Below, piece by piece: positions 46,733-59,339 of a DNA stretch of 64,000 nt. The stretch is from Trachelipus rathkii. Its lineage: Eukaryota > Arthropoda > Malacostraca > Isopoda > Trachelipodidae. The notes beneath the pieces were generated by a model. It worked only from the letters and a program-made list of their open reading frames with translations. It ran no database searches and was not told where the DNA came from. The stretch is from the NCBI GenBank assembly GCA_015478945.1, contig JABUQX010053444.1, positions 1 through 64,000 on the forward strand. Reading direction: 5' to 3'. Within the stretch, counting starts at the first letter, position 1, and each line of letters begins with the position of its first letter. The position numbers and the translations under genes are program-made.

Positions 46733-46919
46733 ATTCAGGTGGGCACGATTCCTTACTAACGGACTAAGTTTTTTGAGTAACGGAGAAACTTAGTTCATGT
46801 TCTTTCATGTACCTTTTAACAACCTTGTTGACTTTTTTCCTCGTTATTTTTAGTCGTGTACATTTTGTTCGACTCTCTTTGAATGTTGATAGCCAATAAC
46901 CACCCCGGCAGATAAAAAA
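46733..46919. other. Unique-looking insert between TA tracts
   Basis: About 190 bases of mixed composition between two TA tracts, the same arrangement as the SINE at 2,701, but with no tRNA-like motif. Confidence 0.35.
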
Positions 46920-47012
46920 TCTTTTATATATTATATATTAAATATATTAATATATATATTATATATATTATATATTATATACTATATATATATTATAATA
47001 GTATTTATATTT
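46920..47012. repeat. (TA)n microsatellite tract
   Basis: Imperfect TA tract. Confidence 0.9.
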
Positions 47013-47024
47013 ATATAGTTGTAC

Positions 47025-47145
47025 GTGGGCAAAATGCCCCCCCACATCCCCGGCCCACAGTGGGCAGGATTTATAAATGGGCATTTGTCCAGAGCATTTG
47101 CCCATTTCATAAATGTCCGCCCAAAAACTGGGCATTTATAAAATT
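47025..47145. repeat. Imperfect inverted repeat built on GGGCA / TGCCC
   Basis: GGGCAGGATTTATAAATGGGC at 47,053-47,073 pairs with the complement of a segment at 47,100-47,125 around a short loop; a further TGGGCATTTATAAA copy lies at about 47,129. It could be a small foldback element. Confidence 0.6.
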
Positions 47146-47254
47146 ATCAGTAAGGATGAATTATTGACAGCATTTGAAAAAAAGGAACATTCAAAATAAT
47201 AGTTATTTCAGTTTTCTGCATTATATTATTATATATTGTATCTTATTATATTCA

Positions 47255-47425
47255 TCACCATTCTCTCCTCTAAGACTTGGGTGGTAAGGTGCGCAACATG
47301 CACTGAAAACAGAAAAGAAAGTAGTAGAGTAATATGACGCAAGTCGAAATAAAAGCCCAGCCGCCCCCTTTATACCTTTGTGAGAACTCGTCGCAGTCAT
47401 AAAATCACCTAGGCTTCACAGACTA
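47255..47425 (-). mobile_element. LINE-X copy G, 3' terminal fragment
   Basis: The conserved LINE-X 3' block in minus orientation, outside the palindrome. It begins at TCTCCTCTAAGACTTGGG and runs through the pyrimidine-rich GCCCCCTTTATACC and the AACTCGTCGCAGTCA motif, then diverges at about 47,425. It is an independent copy and shows the family is truly dispersed. Confidence 0.75.
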
Positions 47426-47429
47426 CAGA

Positions 47430-48597
47430 AACGACCCTAAACTCTGCATCTACATTTCATCACAGCAATAAGAATAAAAAGACATGTTAAGAAACAGATG
47501 GCATCCGGGATCAGATGTATCAATAAAGCCCAAATAATCTTCACCACGCACGAACAATGAATATCTCATGAGCAATACACACACCAAACCCCCTAGGGTC
47601 AGTAAATCTTATATAATATACACAAGTCCTTAAAGCATGATGCCAATCCACAAAGACCTATTTAACACTAAGTCTACATAAAAGAATCAAACTCATTAGC
47701 TAATGTTCATGTCCAACTACACTCAACTTTAATAACTATATCAAGTAATCAAGTAACCTTAATAACTACTGTAACTAAACACCACCCTATTTGAGACTAG
47801 GTCAAACTATACCATATGATACCCAAATAGCATATTTAATACTTTCTTAAATGTGGCAACAAGTCACACCTGCAATATCTCCTGTCTCTAAACCATATCC
47901 CAATTTAACAACCTCTGTTACTGTAATGAATGAATGCTTCCTTTGTTATTTCTTTCTTACTAAGCCCCCTGTTTCCTTTCGTGCCTACTATTATAATAAT
48001 CATCGGTCTCTGTCTATATTCAATAGATGATAAACGAAGTATCATAACTTGTTTTCTCCCCCTCTCGAAAAACTCTTACTTGTCGTACATAGAAAAACAA
48101 ATCTTCTAAAATCCTTTCAGGCTCTCCTCATAGCTCTTACCCTTCGATATGCCCAGAAATCATCCTTGCTTGTACTATGTTCACTCTCTCTGATAAAGCA
48201 TATCTTACCAGTCATCATTTATCATTTATTTATTAGTAAAAACATAAAAACACATCATTAAACACCTCACATAGACACCAAAACCTTATCCCGTTCACAT
48301 TCAACTCCAATACTATTTAGACATCAAGCCACTAACATCCACCTTTTACTCGGCAGATCGACAACTCTCCTACTACACACTTCTGGGCATCATATCGTAA
48401 TCATCCCGTTTCACTTCACAACAACTATCATCACTAAGCCTATTTTAAATTCTAGACACATTGCTTACCACGTCACACCATACTTTAATATCTAATATGG
48501 CCGACACGATATGAAACTCCTGCACTCATCATACTTCAATAATCTCTTCTCGCTCTTCTCTACGATACAATACCATTCAAACAACTCTCTAATAATG
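47430..48597. other. G-poor stretch, possibly a diverged LINE
   Basis: The strand shown is strongly depleted in G, like the minus-oriented LINE-X copies, and directly follows LINE-X copy G. I could not find reverse-transcriptase motifs in it. Confidence 0.35.
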
Positions 48598-48708
48598 AAC
48601 ACCACCAGAAGGACCTCTAAATGAAAACCTCTCTGGAAAACCTTCAATAAAAACCACCGGAGACCCTTAAATGAAAACCACCAGAAAAACCTTTAATGAA
48701 AACGACCC
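48598..48708. repeat. Minisatellite, about four 26-base units
   Basis: Units of the form AAACCACCAGAAxxACCTxTAATG repeat about four times with 10-20% variation. Confidence 0.75.
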
Positions 48709-49620
48709 ACATCGTGAATTGATAATTCACTCCAAATCATCATTAAACTACGGAGATCCTTCTAACAAGCATCTTTAACACCGGTCGACCTCTAATTCTT
48801 TTGACAACTCCCAGCCATATACCAAATGAAGAATCTCGATACATCATCCCCTAGCCTACTCTCACACTTTAATCATAGCAAACTAATCAAACATTTCGGA
48901 CAGCATTCTCGTAATACTACGGTCTCACTATCCATATCATAACTTTTGATCTATCAGAATCATTCATCTGTAACAGCCCAGATTCACCATAACTCAACAT
49001 CCTACTATCTTTTTACTTTTGGTTTCAGATACTCCTCAATAAGCTACTTTCAAGGCCATTAATTCTTCCCTATTAATCACTACATACGCCTGTCATATAT
49101 TCAAAAAACCCAATACAATCAGTCCGGTCCCTCATGTTTCTCATCATGTTTCAATTAAAAAGATTTGATCCACCATCCTCTACCACTCTAAGCGCCCTAT
49201 GTTCTTCAACATCCTTCCATAACTCTACCACTCTCTCTATAAAGACAAATCAATCAGATCAGCTATCTCTCCTCATATCTGATAATCTTACCAGTAATCC
49301 ATCTATAACTGCAACTTTACCATTTATTCAACTGCTCGCCTACCTCCTCTTACTAATGGACCTCATCTCCAAAATAACCTATCCTTGCTTGCACCACAAA
49401 ACCAACACATCTCATCTATCATCTTCATCATTATTCTTAGTGTCTTCTGCCCAAGGGATCATTATGCAGTCTTCGAATTTCCAACTTCCAACCACCTCTA
49501 GTCAATCACAGTATCAATAGAAGCGCATCCTCCAATTCTTCTTCCATCCCATCATTCTACACCATCTCCTGCCACACCACTATAATTACGAACATGAGCA
49601 CCATCACACTCATGGGTATT
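48709..49620. other. Pyrimidine- and A-rich stretch
   Basis: Continues the G-poor composition. A 128-codon frame (49,134-49,520) is rich in Ser, Leu and Thr and looks compositional; no motif is seen. Confidence 0.35.
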
Positions 49621-50640
49621 TTATGCTCGATTTTTCCTTTCATATGAAGAATATAAACCTAGATAGTTAGATATAAAATATCCCATAAAAATATATATAC
49701 AATATACATAATATTTATAAATATTCATAATAAATAATTATAATGTAAGAAATTCATTGTCAACTATAGATATACTTATACTGCAACCAACCGAAGTAAG
49801 TTATGAAGATGCGCTCTCTCTTTGAAAAGTATTAAATCAAGAGCTATACCGAACATTGACGAGCTAACAATAGTCTGCTGAACGATGACAAAGGTCCAAC
49901 TTCTTATCATACAAGCTGCTAAAAAAACCAAACCAGGAAAGAATAATGGAAAAACAAGCAAGGTACTAATGTAGCTGAAGCCTAAACGACAGACTACAAA
50001 CGCGCAAACTCGGAAAAACATACCATAAACAAATCCGCGCGAACAACACTGCAGTTAGTCATGGGATCACTACACCGTTGAGGATTACTAGAAAATTCCT
50101 AAAAAACATAAAGTAAAATAACCACAAATGACCGAAAACAAGCAAGCATAAAAATACAATAAAGAAACAAAGATAAAGTCATACAGAATAACGTCTCCAT
50201 ACATGATCAACGAAGAACAAAGAACCAATATAATAAAAAAAAGTGAATCTCAGATACATGAGATAAAGAATGAAGTAGGAATCAACAGAAGATTAATGAA
50301 GAAGTAAGAATGAGGAAAGTAAATGAAAGAACATAAGCTCCCAAGAAAGAATAATAGAAGAAAAAACAAATAAAAATTATAAATGAATAATGAAAGAAAA
50401 GAATAAATTATTAGAAAATATAATAAAAGAATAGAATAAAAAATATAATATAATAATAGAGAAAAAAAGAAGAAGGAAAGAAGTAAAAGATAAAGTATTA
50501 TAAGGAATTAATATTATAAGTCCAAGAGAAGCTAAAATAAATAAGCTGAACATACTTATACATGGAATACGTGCAAGACGTATAAATAAGTGAAAACTAC
50601 TCTATGTGCCTCGAAGGTACCTGACTCCTCCTAAGGGTTA
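49621..50640. other. A-rich sequence with a purine tract
   Basis: Purine-rich from about 50,230 to 50,540 (repeated GAA/AAG/AATAA). No gene recognised. Confidence 0.45.
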
Positions 50641-51290
50641 ATGAATGAAACAGCAAAATTTGAAGATGTAAAAACAGAGAGCATTTGTAGCAGAAAAATA
50701 AGACGCCAATGTATACAGAACAGTCGAATAATAAAGCAGAGGAACGCATATACGCCACGAAGAGAACAAACGTGGGTTGTAACTGATCAAATCAGATATA
50801 AGAACACTAATAACCTCACTGAGTCTAAGACTCGTGGAACCCAAACACACATCACGCCGGATCCCTTTCACCTAACCTAGCCTTACTTGAGACATCTATC
50901 GTCCGACGTCTCATAACCATCTCACTGTCTCAACCTGCACTCTCCACCTCGATATCCCGTCTCTTCACGACTCGAGGCATCTTGATACCACACGGAATCT
51001 AACGTTATTATCCGCAATGTACTTGCCGTCAATCCTTCTCAAACTTTGTGGTCTGCTCGTGCACATGTTCCTCCCAGGAGAACTCTCTTTATCTCTCACA
51101 CGAAGAATCATCTCTGCCATTACCTTCTGCTCGCCGCACAAGGCCGTGTCCCACTATCACTTACTATTAAAGCTTAATTTATTATTAAACTATGCCTTTA
51201 ATCAAATTATTAAACTTTGTTTTGATCCTAGTATTAAAATGTGCTATGACCACATAGTAAAAAAACTTGTTCAACTTCTTATTTTAAATA
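50641..51290. other. Moderate-GC stretch with overlapping weak frames
   Basis: Frames at 50,641-50,880 (plus), 50,638-50,871 (minus) and 51,017-51,409 (plus) overlap or lack motifs. The composition is closer to coding than the flanks, but I cannot name anything. Confidence 0.25.
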
Positions 51291-51292
51291 AT

Positions 51293-51332
51293 TCATTATT
51301 ATTATTATTATTAGTAGTAGTAGTAGTATTTT
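51293..51332. repeat. (ATT)n then (AGT)n microsatellite
   Basis: About seven ATT units change to about six AGT units. Confidence 0.9.
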
Positions 51333-52790
51333 TATTTATTTATTTTTACCTATTTCCTGTATCTGCTTTAAGACGAATTCGGATACTGATGCAAATTCGA
51401 ATATTATAACTTCAATGCATTGGAGAAGTGAATTTTACATTCCGTACATCACTTATTAATTGCATGGTATTAGTGATTTATCAAATGTACGGTTTTAGAT
51501 AGCTTCGGATTCAGATGTTTAGCACAAATTGAAAATGTTTTGAGCAAATGCGGATATTTGATCGACTAGCACTGGGAATGCGGTTCTGAAATACATCACA
51601 TAAATGCTAATTAATACAGTTAATGAAAAACAATCTGGAATCTTTAGAAAACAAATGAAGTTGTAAATGTAAGAAGTTGTAAAAGTAAATGAAGTTGTAA
51701 TACAAGTTGAACAGTAGTGTATACTGTAAACATTTATTCAGTGCTAATTAAATTCTCAATTATTTCATTGTCTAAGCGATTTAACAATTCATAGTTTTAT
51801 TAAAAACCTCTCTGGCATTTGAAGGACATATTTACAAATTTATGTCAGGATTTCATTTAAATAAGACACTACGGAAGTTCTAATTGTTTACATATTAATT
51901 ATCCGAAAGGTGGTAGGTAGCCTGCTTAGTTTAAACTACATGCAAATAACAGGTAACCTAGGTATGTCTTCCCTTAAATATTACGAAAGAGGGATGAAAG
52001 ATATAGATTAAATTCTTCTATCCATCATAAAGAAAGAACATGAAATGAATAACTTTAAATCAATTCAGAAAAATAACTAAGAAAGTAAGTTTAAATTCTT
52101 GATCGTCCATTTTACTATGAAATACATCACCAACACTCTAACTCGGCCTTTCGCTGTCTGAACCAATTTTCAACTTTCCTTAACTCCAGTGTGTTATGTA
52201 CTCCTCTGGTCCTATTTACACCATAGTCTAAATTACCATTTTTAACTTCTTAGCAACTATTGAGTTTTCAAAATGAAAATCTCGAAACGTCCTTATAGAG
52301 TGCTCGGAGCCCTACCTGTTAAAAAGAAAAAAAAGAGGGAGGTTCTTTGCGAGCTTTTGAATTTTCAAACAAAGATTTGGACCCCAGATGCTCGGTAGTA
52401 CCAGCCAATACTTATGGTAACCCATTTAAATGAAATGTAGTTTCATCTTAAGACGAATATTTCTAGTTATCCGATGATGAAAATGTGCAAGCCAGAGCTA
52501 TAAAGCAAGGACTAAAGACATTTCTAAAGAATATAAATGCTTATTATATTATATATATATTTTCAATCTAAATAATCCAATTTTGAATTTTGATCTAAAA
52601 AAATTATTCATTTCAAATAAGTTTGTGGGAAGCATTTAATCTTTTTAATATCATATATCGATAATTACATCGCTAAGAAAATTTATGAGCATTCACTTTT
52701 AGTTGCCTTGTGAATTACAGAGTGTAAGTAATAATGAATAGCATACAGAGCACAATTACGTTCATGAATTAAATTCGCTGCTCATCAATA
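51333..52790. other. AT-rich non-coding stretch
   Basis: Direct near-repeats GAAGTTGTAAATGTAAGAAGTTGTAAAAG at about 51,656-51,700 (unit about 15 bases). Nothing else recognised. Confidence 0.45.
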
Positions 52791-53110
52791 GGGTGTGTGT
52801 GTGTATGTGTGAGTGCGGGAGGATGAGGGGATGAAAGGATAAGGAGATGGAAAATAAAGAGATCGAATATTGGATAATAGACATCCACTCACCGATATCA
52901 GGATAAGATAAGATAAAAGGGAGATGAAATAAAGATGGGTCAATTGCCGGGTGAGGAGGCGGGGGGGTGTGACGGGCACCGCAGAAACATCTTAATCGGG
53001 CTAAGATACTATTCTCAGTGGGGGAGGGTTGGGCGGGGGTCGAGGACACTCGCGGGAACGGGGTGAGCCGGGGTTTTTTCCCATCAGACCTGCTATCAAT
53101 AAGCAGGCGA
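52791..53110. other. Local GC-rich island with a (GT)n run
   Basis: A (GT)n run at 52,792-52,812 is followed by G-rich purine sequence and a GC-rich core at 52,940-53,090, the highest GC in the right half of the window. A 63-codon frame (53,018-53,209) has no recognisable motif. It could be a promoter-proximal island, but no exon was found nearby. Confidence 0.35.
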
Positions 53111-53949
53111 TTTCAACCCTCTCCCTTCCTCACTTCTAATCTTTCATGTGCACATCTTTATGACCGGTTGATAGTCGGTCATTTTAAAAAATTAAGCTCA
53201 TCAGATTAAATCATCCCTTCGGTACGAGATAAACGTACTGCATTTCATTGCTCCAGTATATATTACACTGTTAATTAGCAGGCAGAAAAAATCGCGTCTT
53301 AGAGCGAACTTTTGTGCTAGAGGGGTTCTTATGTAATACGTCGTACTATGTTTGGTAAATTCGTTTTAACGGCACTACATGTTCATCTGTTATTAATTTG
53401 AATAGATTGTCTTTACGTACTTAACGCAGATTACACTACATGTCATTTATTATCAAAATAGAATGGTTTATCCAATTCGAGATATATCATAAATTTGAGG
53501 CGGGTCTAGATCAAGCACTTATACCAATTACTGTTTCCTCCCGAACAAAAGGGACGCGCGGAACTCTTTTAATTTCTAGAGATAGACAACATATGCATAT
53601 GAACTAAAACGTTCAAACCATACCAAATCCAAAAACCTAAGGAAAACAATGATTTACAGAACCCATCCATTCAACTGACAGTTCCCACACATATGAGAAA
53701 TTGGAGAAACGATCGCTCCTCAGACGAAATAGGACAACCATTTGTTTTATGCGTGATCATGTGGTACACGTCTGAGATAGATTAAATTGTGAATGGGAAT
53801 GAGTCCCTCTCGCCTTTCTACACTGGTTATTCGTTTGACCGCGTCAGAAGTTTGTGTGGGTTGTTGCAGATGTTATCATAGGGAAAGCGTTGCCGAAGTA
53901 ACCTTTTATTTGATTGGAACAACTTAACTATGACCTGAACTGTGGTGGA
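53111..53949. other. Non-coding, nothing recognised
   Basis: Mixed composition, no repeats or motifs. Confidence 0.4.
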
Positions 53950-54480
53950 GTGTGACGGCACGCTTACCGCAATGAATAGTGTCATATGGGGCCTGAATGG
54001 CATCTACGATAGGTGATCACAAACGCGGATGGTACGTAACGGGTGTTTAGGGCGGTGGCGGTCGGTAGCTTCTGCTGGCCGCGCAAGATTGACGGCCACT
54101 CCAGACACAGAACAACCTTCTTCCGCCACAAGCCACCTGGTCAAACTATCCAATCCTTGCTTTGTGGTCAGAGCACGCGTCGACGCCTCTTGGGCCTTGT
54201 CTTGTAGAATCCTCAAGTTCGATTTGTAAAATCCTCCTATACGCACTCTTTTGTGTCTCCAGTAGTCAACCACCCCCACACACCCACCGTGCTCTACTAA
54301 ACGTCACCACTCTCCGTCTCTGACTATGACACACGGAAGTGTGTGGCTTGATGCCAACCAAGTATACATCGGACCAGTACCGCCAATGAGTATCTGTAAA
54401 TGGTGCATGCGCAAGGTGATGCAAAAGCGGTCGATCACGCACGAACAGGTCACAATAGAGCGTGGTTGTGTATCTCATAG
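53950..54480 (-). other. GC-richer segment with a 91-codon frame on the minus strand
   Basis: Frame 54,004-54,279 (minus) is rich in Ala, Arg and Leu and reads SNLRILQDKAQEASTRALTT, helix-like. Composition is unlike the flanks. It could be part of the 5' region of the downstream Gypsy element on the wrong strand, or a host exon. No domain recognised; another frame (54,029-54,229) overlaps on plus. Confidence 0.25.
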
Positions 54481-56560
54481 AACAGAAAATGATTACTAAG
54501 CCACAGTCACAAACTGACTAAACCCAAGAAAAGAATCGCCTTTGGACAATTATCATAAGGTACACACACCGAACAGATACATACAGAGGCAGTGCATACG
54601 TATGATGCGAATTTTTTAATTTAAACTCCTACAAGGGAAAGCAACACACACAAAATATAGCAAGTGTTCAGATTAATAAAGGTATATAATAGTGCACGAG
54701 TGTCTCAGTTAAGTTTCTGGGCATGGGGACAACTCGTATTCCTCTGTGTAGAGAACTGTACAGGCAGACAAATCGTTCTCATTTTCTAAGGAAGAGCTAC
54801 TCACGACGACTCATATGAAAAACCGTGACAGAACGTACTCAAGAGGAGAGATTCGGACGGATAGCTTAGAGTAATATTCTTAGAGGTAAGTGGACACTAC
54901 ACAAGAAATTGTAACTCAATATTTGCGAAGAGAGGGTGAGACACCCCACAACAAGGGGAATAGGCGATCAGAAAATTTGTAAGAAAGTTAAAGTACATCG
55001 TTAACAAATAAGTGAAAAGCGAGAGGAGATCAGCAGCTGAAATGGTGGAAGCTTATTATGGAGGAGAGACAGGACAGTGATGCTTAAAGGTTACACGTGC
55101 TAATAAAAGCTTATTTTTAGAAAAGGACAGGCGTTCGCGGCAATGCGCGCACACAAGAATAAGTAACTTATGTCAAGAATTGCACTCATATAGGAGATGG
55201 TGCGACGAGCGGTCAAGTAGCTTCAATATATGGGCTGATAATAGAACACCATCTGCCTCCTGAGTGCATAAAGTGTGTAGATTATTAAATGATGTGAGGG
55301 TAGCTCTCACGGACGAGAGCAAGAGCAATCAACCTTGTGCACTTCCAGACACTCATGCCGAGAGCACAAAGTCGTCCGCATATTATTTTAAATTTGTAAA
55401 GTATTTTAGCAATAATAGATATCAAGATTTTTATCACGAAAGAAAACGAGCTTGTATGTGATCGATTCATGAAGTGAGATCAGTGCTCCTTAACGATTCT
55501 TTAAATACGACTCTCACGAGGTCTTTCAACTGAATTTAGACGTGTAGTTATTGTATTGTAATAACTTTCCAAAGACATATAACGTTTAATCTGGAAATAT
55601 ATGGACCAGTACAGGTTGTAATACAGGTGTTACGGAATCACCACAACTTACAACTAAAGATAGTCTAATAGCACATGTCTAGTTTAAATTCATTATTGTA
55701 GGAGAATAACTCGTGCATTCTCGATAGGTATTCTTCATTTTTAGGCGTGATAAATACTGTCACAGACGCCACTCATAATTCGATTTTAAGGGATAGGAAG
55801 TGCTATTTTAAAGAAGGAAATAAGCAACAGGTTTAAAGTAGATTGGAACTAACTCCGATGCACTTTCAATGTAGATTAAGAAATTATGGGTGAGAGGGAA
55901 ATTGAGTCCGCGAGATGGTGGAGATGAAGGCAAATGAGGAATGTTCCATTTACCAACGATCGAATATAAAATCTTGCAAAATCCTGGACATTCAGCAGCG
56001 AACAACGGTGAAACGCTGGCAGCAACGGAGGATAAGGTAAGACGTCGTAGACCGAGAGAACAAGAGATCCGGAGCGCGGAGTGCCATAGGTAAAATGGCG
56101 CTGATAAAATTAGTATGATTGTACTGGCAGTTGAAGAATGGTTCACAAGTGCAGACCTGTGGCATTACAGCTAACTGCAATATCCCTGTATGCTAGAGAG
56201 GCAGAATTGATTGTAAACCTTCACTTGGTGATGTAATGAGATAGATTAAGAACTCGGCAAAGAGAAATGTATAGAAGGCAAAAATTATAAGAAATCAGGC
56301 GCCAAGATAAGGGTGCAGCGGAAATAAGGCTCGGTACCTAGTGAGTGATAATTATGATCAGGTTACATGGCAAGACAGCTTCAAGCAAAGATTCCGTGAA
56401 GAGCTGGTACGTAGATAATTCAACACGTAGAGGAGAGTGATAAAGACCGTGTCTTCCATCAGACTCTGCATGGCGGAGTGGAGGTCTTTGAAGGTGAACT
56501 TGTTGAGTGTGGTTATATTAGAGTTGGGATATGGAGGCGTAAGATCTCAGAACTGCCGGA
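54481..56560. other. No supportable feature
   Basis: Near-random composition with short frames only; purine-rich on the strand shown from about 54,700 on. Confidence 0.35.
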
Positions 56561-59339
56561 ATCATATATGTAATTAGCGTGTGAAAAAGCTTCCGAAGAA
56601 GAATCAGACACCCTTGAAAAGGACTCTGAAAGCGATGTCCAGAGTGACTATAACCGCACTCATATGGAGCACGCGCTTGAAACGGCAGATATGATACAGC
56701 CCACTGGCAAATATACAGATGAACTGACTATACCACTATCATATAGTATAGGGTATAGGGCGAAGGGGAATGGTGATGATTTACGCAGGGATCAGTTTAA
56801 TTTGAATGTTGTAGGAATGGGTAATATGATATATGGACTGATGGATTCTATCATTCTGAAGTTGCCGCCGAGTGTAACAGAAAAGATTAATGTGAGAGTG
56901 AGTGAGATAGGGCAAGTAGCGCTGCAGTAGAATTTATAGAGGAGTTACTCCTTATGCCACTCTGATCAAGAGAGACAGACAATTTTTCGATCAATAGAGT
57001 GAATGAGAGAGTTATGAAACATACTAGATAACCAAGTGTTGTGAAAGTAACCGGTTTTAGGAAGTTTGATTGCAGAACCAGTTCGATGATCAGAGCTCTG
57101 ACCGTTGCGAAAGCATTAAAAGAAAATTTGCTCGCAGAAGCTCCCAACCAAGCAGTTGGATAGAGAAAGTTATTGGGAGGAATCAATAGAAATGTTGTTC
57201 CTGTATTAAGATGATTGAAAGGCTCAATGATGTTGACCAACAACACAAGTGTCATTAAAAAGAACGAAAATGAGGAAAAGTAGCGCACATCAGATGCACA
57301 CTAGCTCACTATTATCAGGTACTCAGTGAATTATCTGAGTCATAGAGTATCAAATTCTCGGTACTAGAGATAATTCTAAGGATGGCGCACCGAAGTACGC
57401 CTCAATATATGACAAGACGAATGAGGACGGAGAACATGATGGAAAGTGTAAAACGAAGTTAGCATAGACAGATGGAAGAACGTGACGCACACAACCCGCA
57501 CTGATATGACTCAACACAGAAATGACGCATAGTCAACTACAGCTTAGTGTGATCTCAGATGTGAGAGTGAGTGTGTACTAACCGTGAGCTATATGGTAGG
57601 ACTTCGCTAGAGAGCACTCATAGTGCAGCACGCATTACAGCAAGGATCAATAGTTTTATTGTCTTTGTTGTACGCATCACATACACCATCTTCTGATTCA
57701 AACAAAAATCCTGAGAGAGACGAGATAAACCAATACGACCCGTGTGTACGCCAGATTGGTGAACGTAAGGCGTCTAATACCACACACCTGAGTTATTATG
57801 GCAATTAAACTAGCGGAAGTAACCTACCTGGAGTTTGTGTTTATGGTTCTCTTGTTATTCAGTTTTGGATAATGACGTAAGTGAAAGCTACGGAGAGTGG
57901 AAATCAAGGAGTGAGTGAGAGTTTGATAATAAAGGATAATGTGCTAACTTGAGAATGGTAGGTCAGCGAACAAGCAATTCAAACTCAAACGTAGCACAAG
58001 TTATGAACTAACATAGAACAATGCGAGTCCATATAAGAGACACATCATTGAAGGAGATGTTAAAAGATAAAAAGATGTGCAAATGAATCAGAGACTTCTT
58101 GTGATGGATATGTGAGGTAATGTGCCGAAGCAGAGAGGCTTATGGGTCCCAAACGTCTGACGATGAAATATACCGCTCACTTCGAGAGTGACCTTGCCGT
58201 GCGAGGGGAAAGAGAGCGTAAAGAGAACTTCTAAGCAAAGAGTGAAGTGTGCTCTATGTTCTCAGAACTTCTCGGTAGCGCACCAGAACTCTGACAATAA
58301 TATACAATTATATGTGTATCCCATTTATTAAACTTTACAGTAGTGAGAAAAAATTGTTTGGTAAATGTAAAAAGTACTAATGGTAAAAACTTAGAAATGA
58401 ATGAAGATCTCACCTGAAAGTAGATAGGCAGGAACGGCGTGAGATGTGTGATATGGTAAGATACAGTATGATACATGTGTAAATAAGTTAAGAGCATAGA
58501 TAATAGAGTCTATAAGAAAATCACTACATCCTAATTATCACCAGGTGAGAGTGGTCTTAAGAAGCTAAATTGAGAAGATCAGAAAAGTCGCAACAAATTA
58601 CACGTGATCAGCATCGTTAATTGGTTACAGTCTCGTGAGTGCAACTGAATGCCGTTTAGAGTAGCGGCACAGCGCATCTTTATAACCGGGAGTTAAACTG
58701 TTTATTAGAGAAAATAGTTATGTTCGATTTGAAGGAACGTAATATTAAGATTATAGGCTGAATGTAATTTAAGGGAGCGCCCCTATTGTAGAAATAATAG
58801 AGTAGAGTGGATAGCCATACATCAACGATGCTCTACTTCCCATTCTCTGAGAAAAATCTATAGCAGAAATAAGAAAGGAGTCAATGCCACACGAGAAGTG
58901 ATCACCATGATGAACACCTATATACACGCTCAAAGATCTGAATAGCAAGAGTCAGAAAGGAATTATAAAAAGTGAAGAATACACCACAATGATACCGAAG
59001 GTTAGTCAGAGACAGAGAGAATTGTAATTGATGACTAGGAACGCAAAGAGATAAATTGAAAACGTAAGACAGGAAGAAATAAATATCTGAAGTGTTTACA
59101 GACGACTCGTGATGGAAACTTGAAACATTATAGATTTTATGTCTCATGGAAAAACAGAAGACGTTGTGGACTGGAGCAGATGAAATCCCAGTAAGGTTCA
59201 GTGTTCACCCAACTATCAACCTTTAAACTAGAAAACTAGATGAGAAATGCCCAAGGCTGCGGTTCACACAGCACCGGTGTGCAGCTAGGTGGATTTCAGC
59301 AGACACCACAGATACTTTTCGTAGAAAAAGATATTACGA
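56561..59339 (+). other. Possible gag/protease region of the Gypsy element, unresolved
   Basis: It lies directly upstream of the reverse transcriptase where gag and protease would be. An 88-codon frame (56,664-56,930) starts after an acidic SEEESDTLEKDSESD stretch and ends KLPPSVTEKINVRVSE, which is gag-like in flavour only. I saw no zinc knuckle and no DTG protease motif. Confidence 0.3.

Noticed and set aside
49134..49520. 128-codon Ser/Leu/Thr-rich frame as a gene
   Set aside because: It is explained by the G-poor, pyrimidine-rich composition of 47.4-49.6 kb; no motif, and no promoter or splice context.
57623..57808. Gag zinc-finger protein upstream of Gypsy pol
   Set aside because: The only Cys residue nearby is isolated; no CCHC knuckle could be found in any frame.
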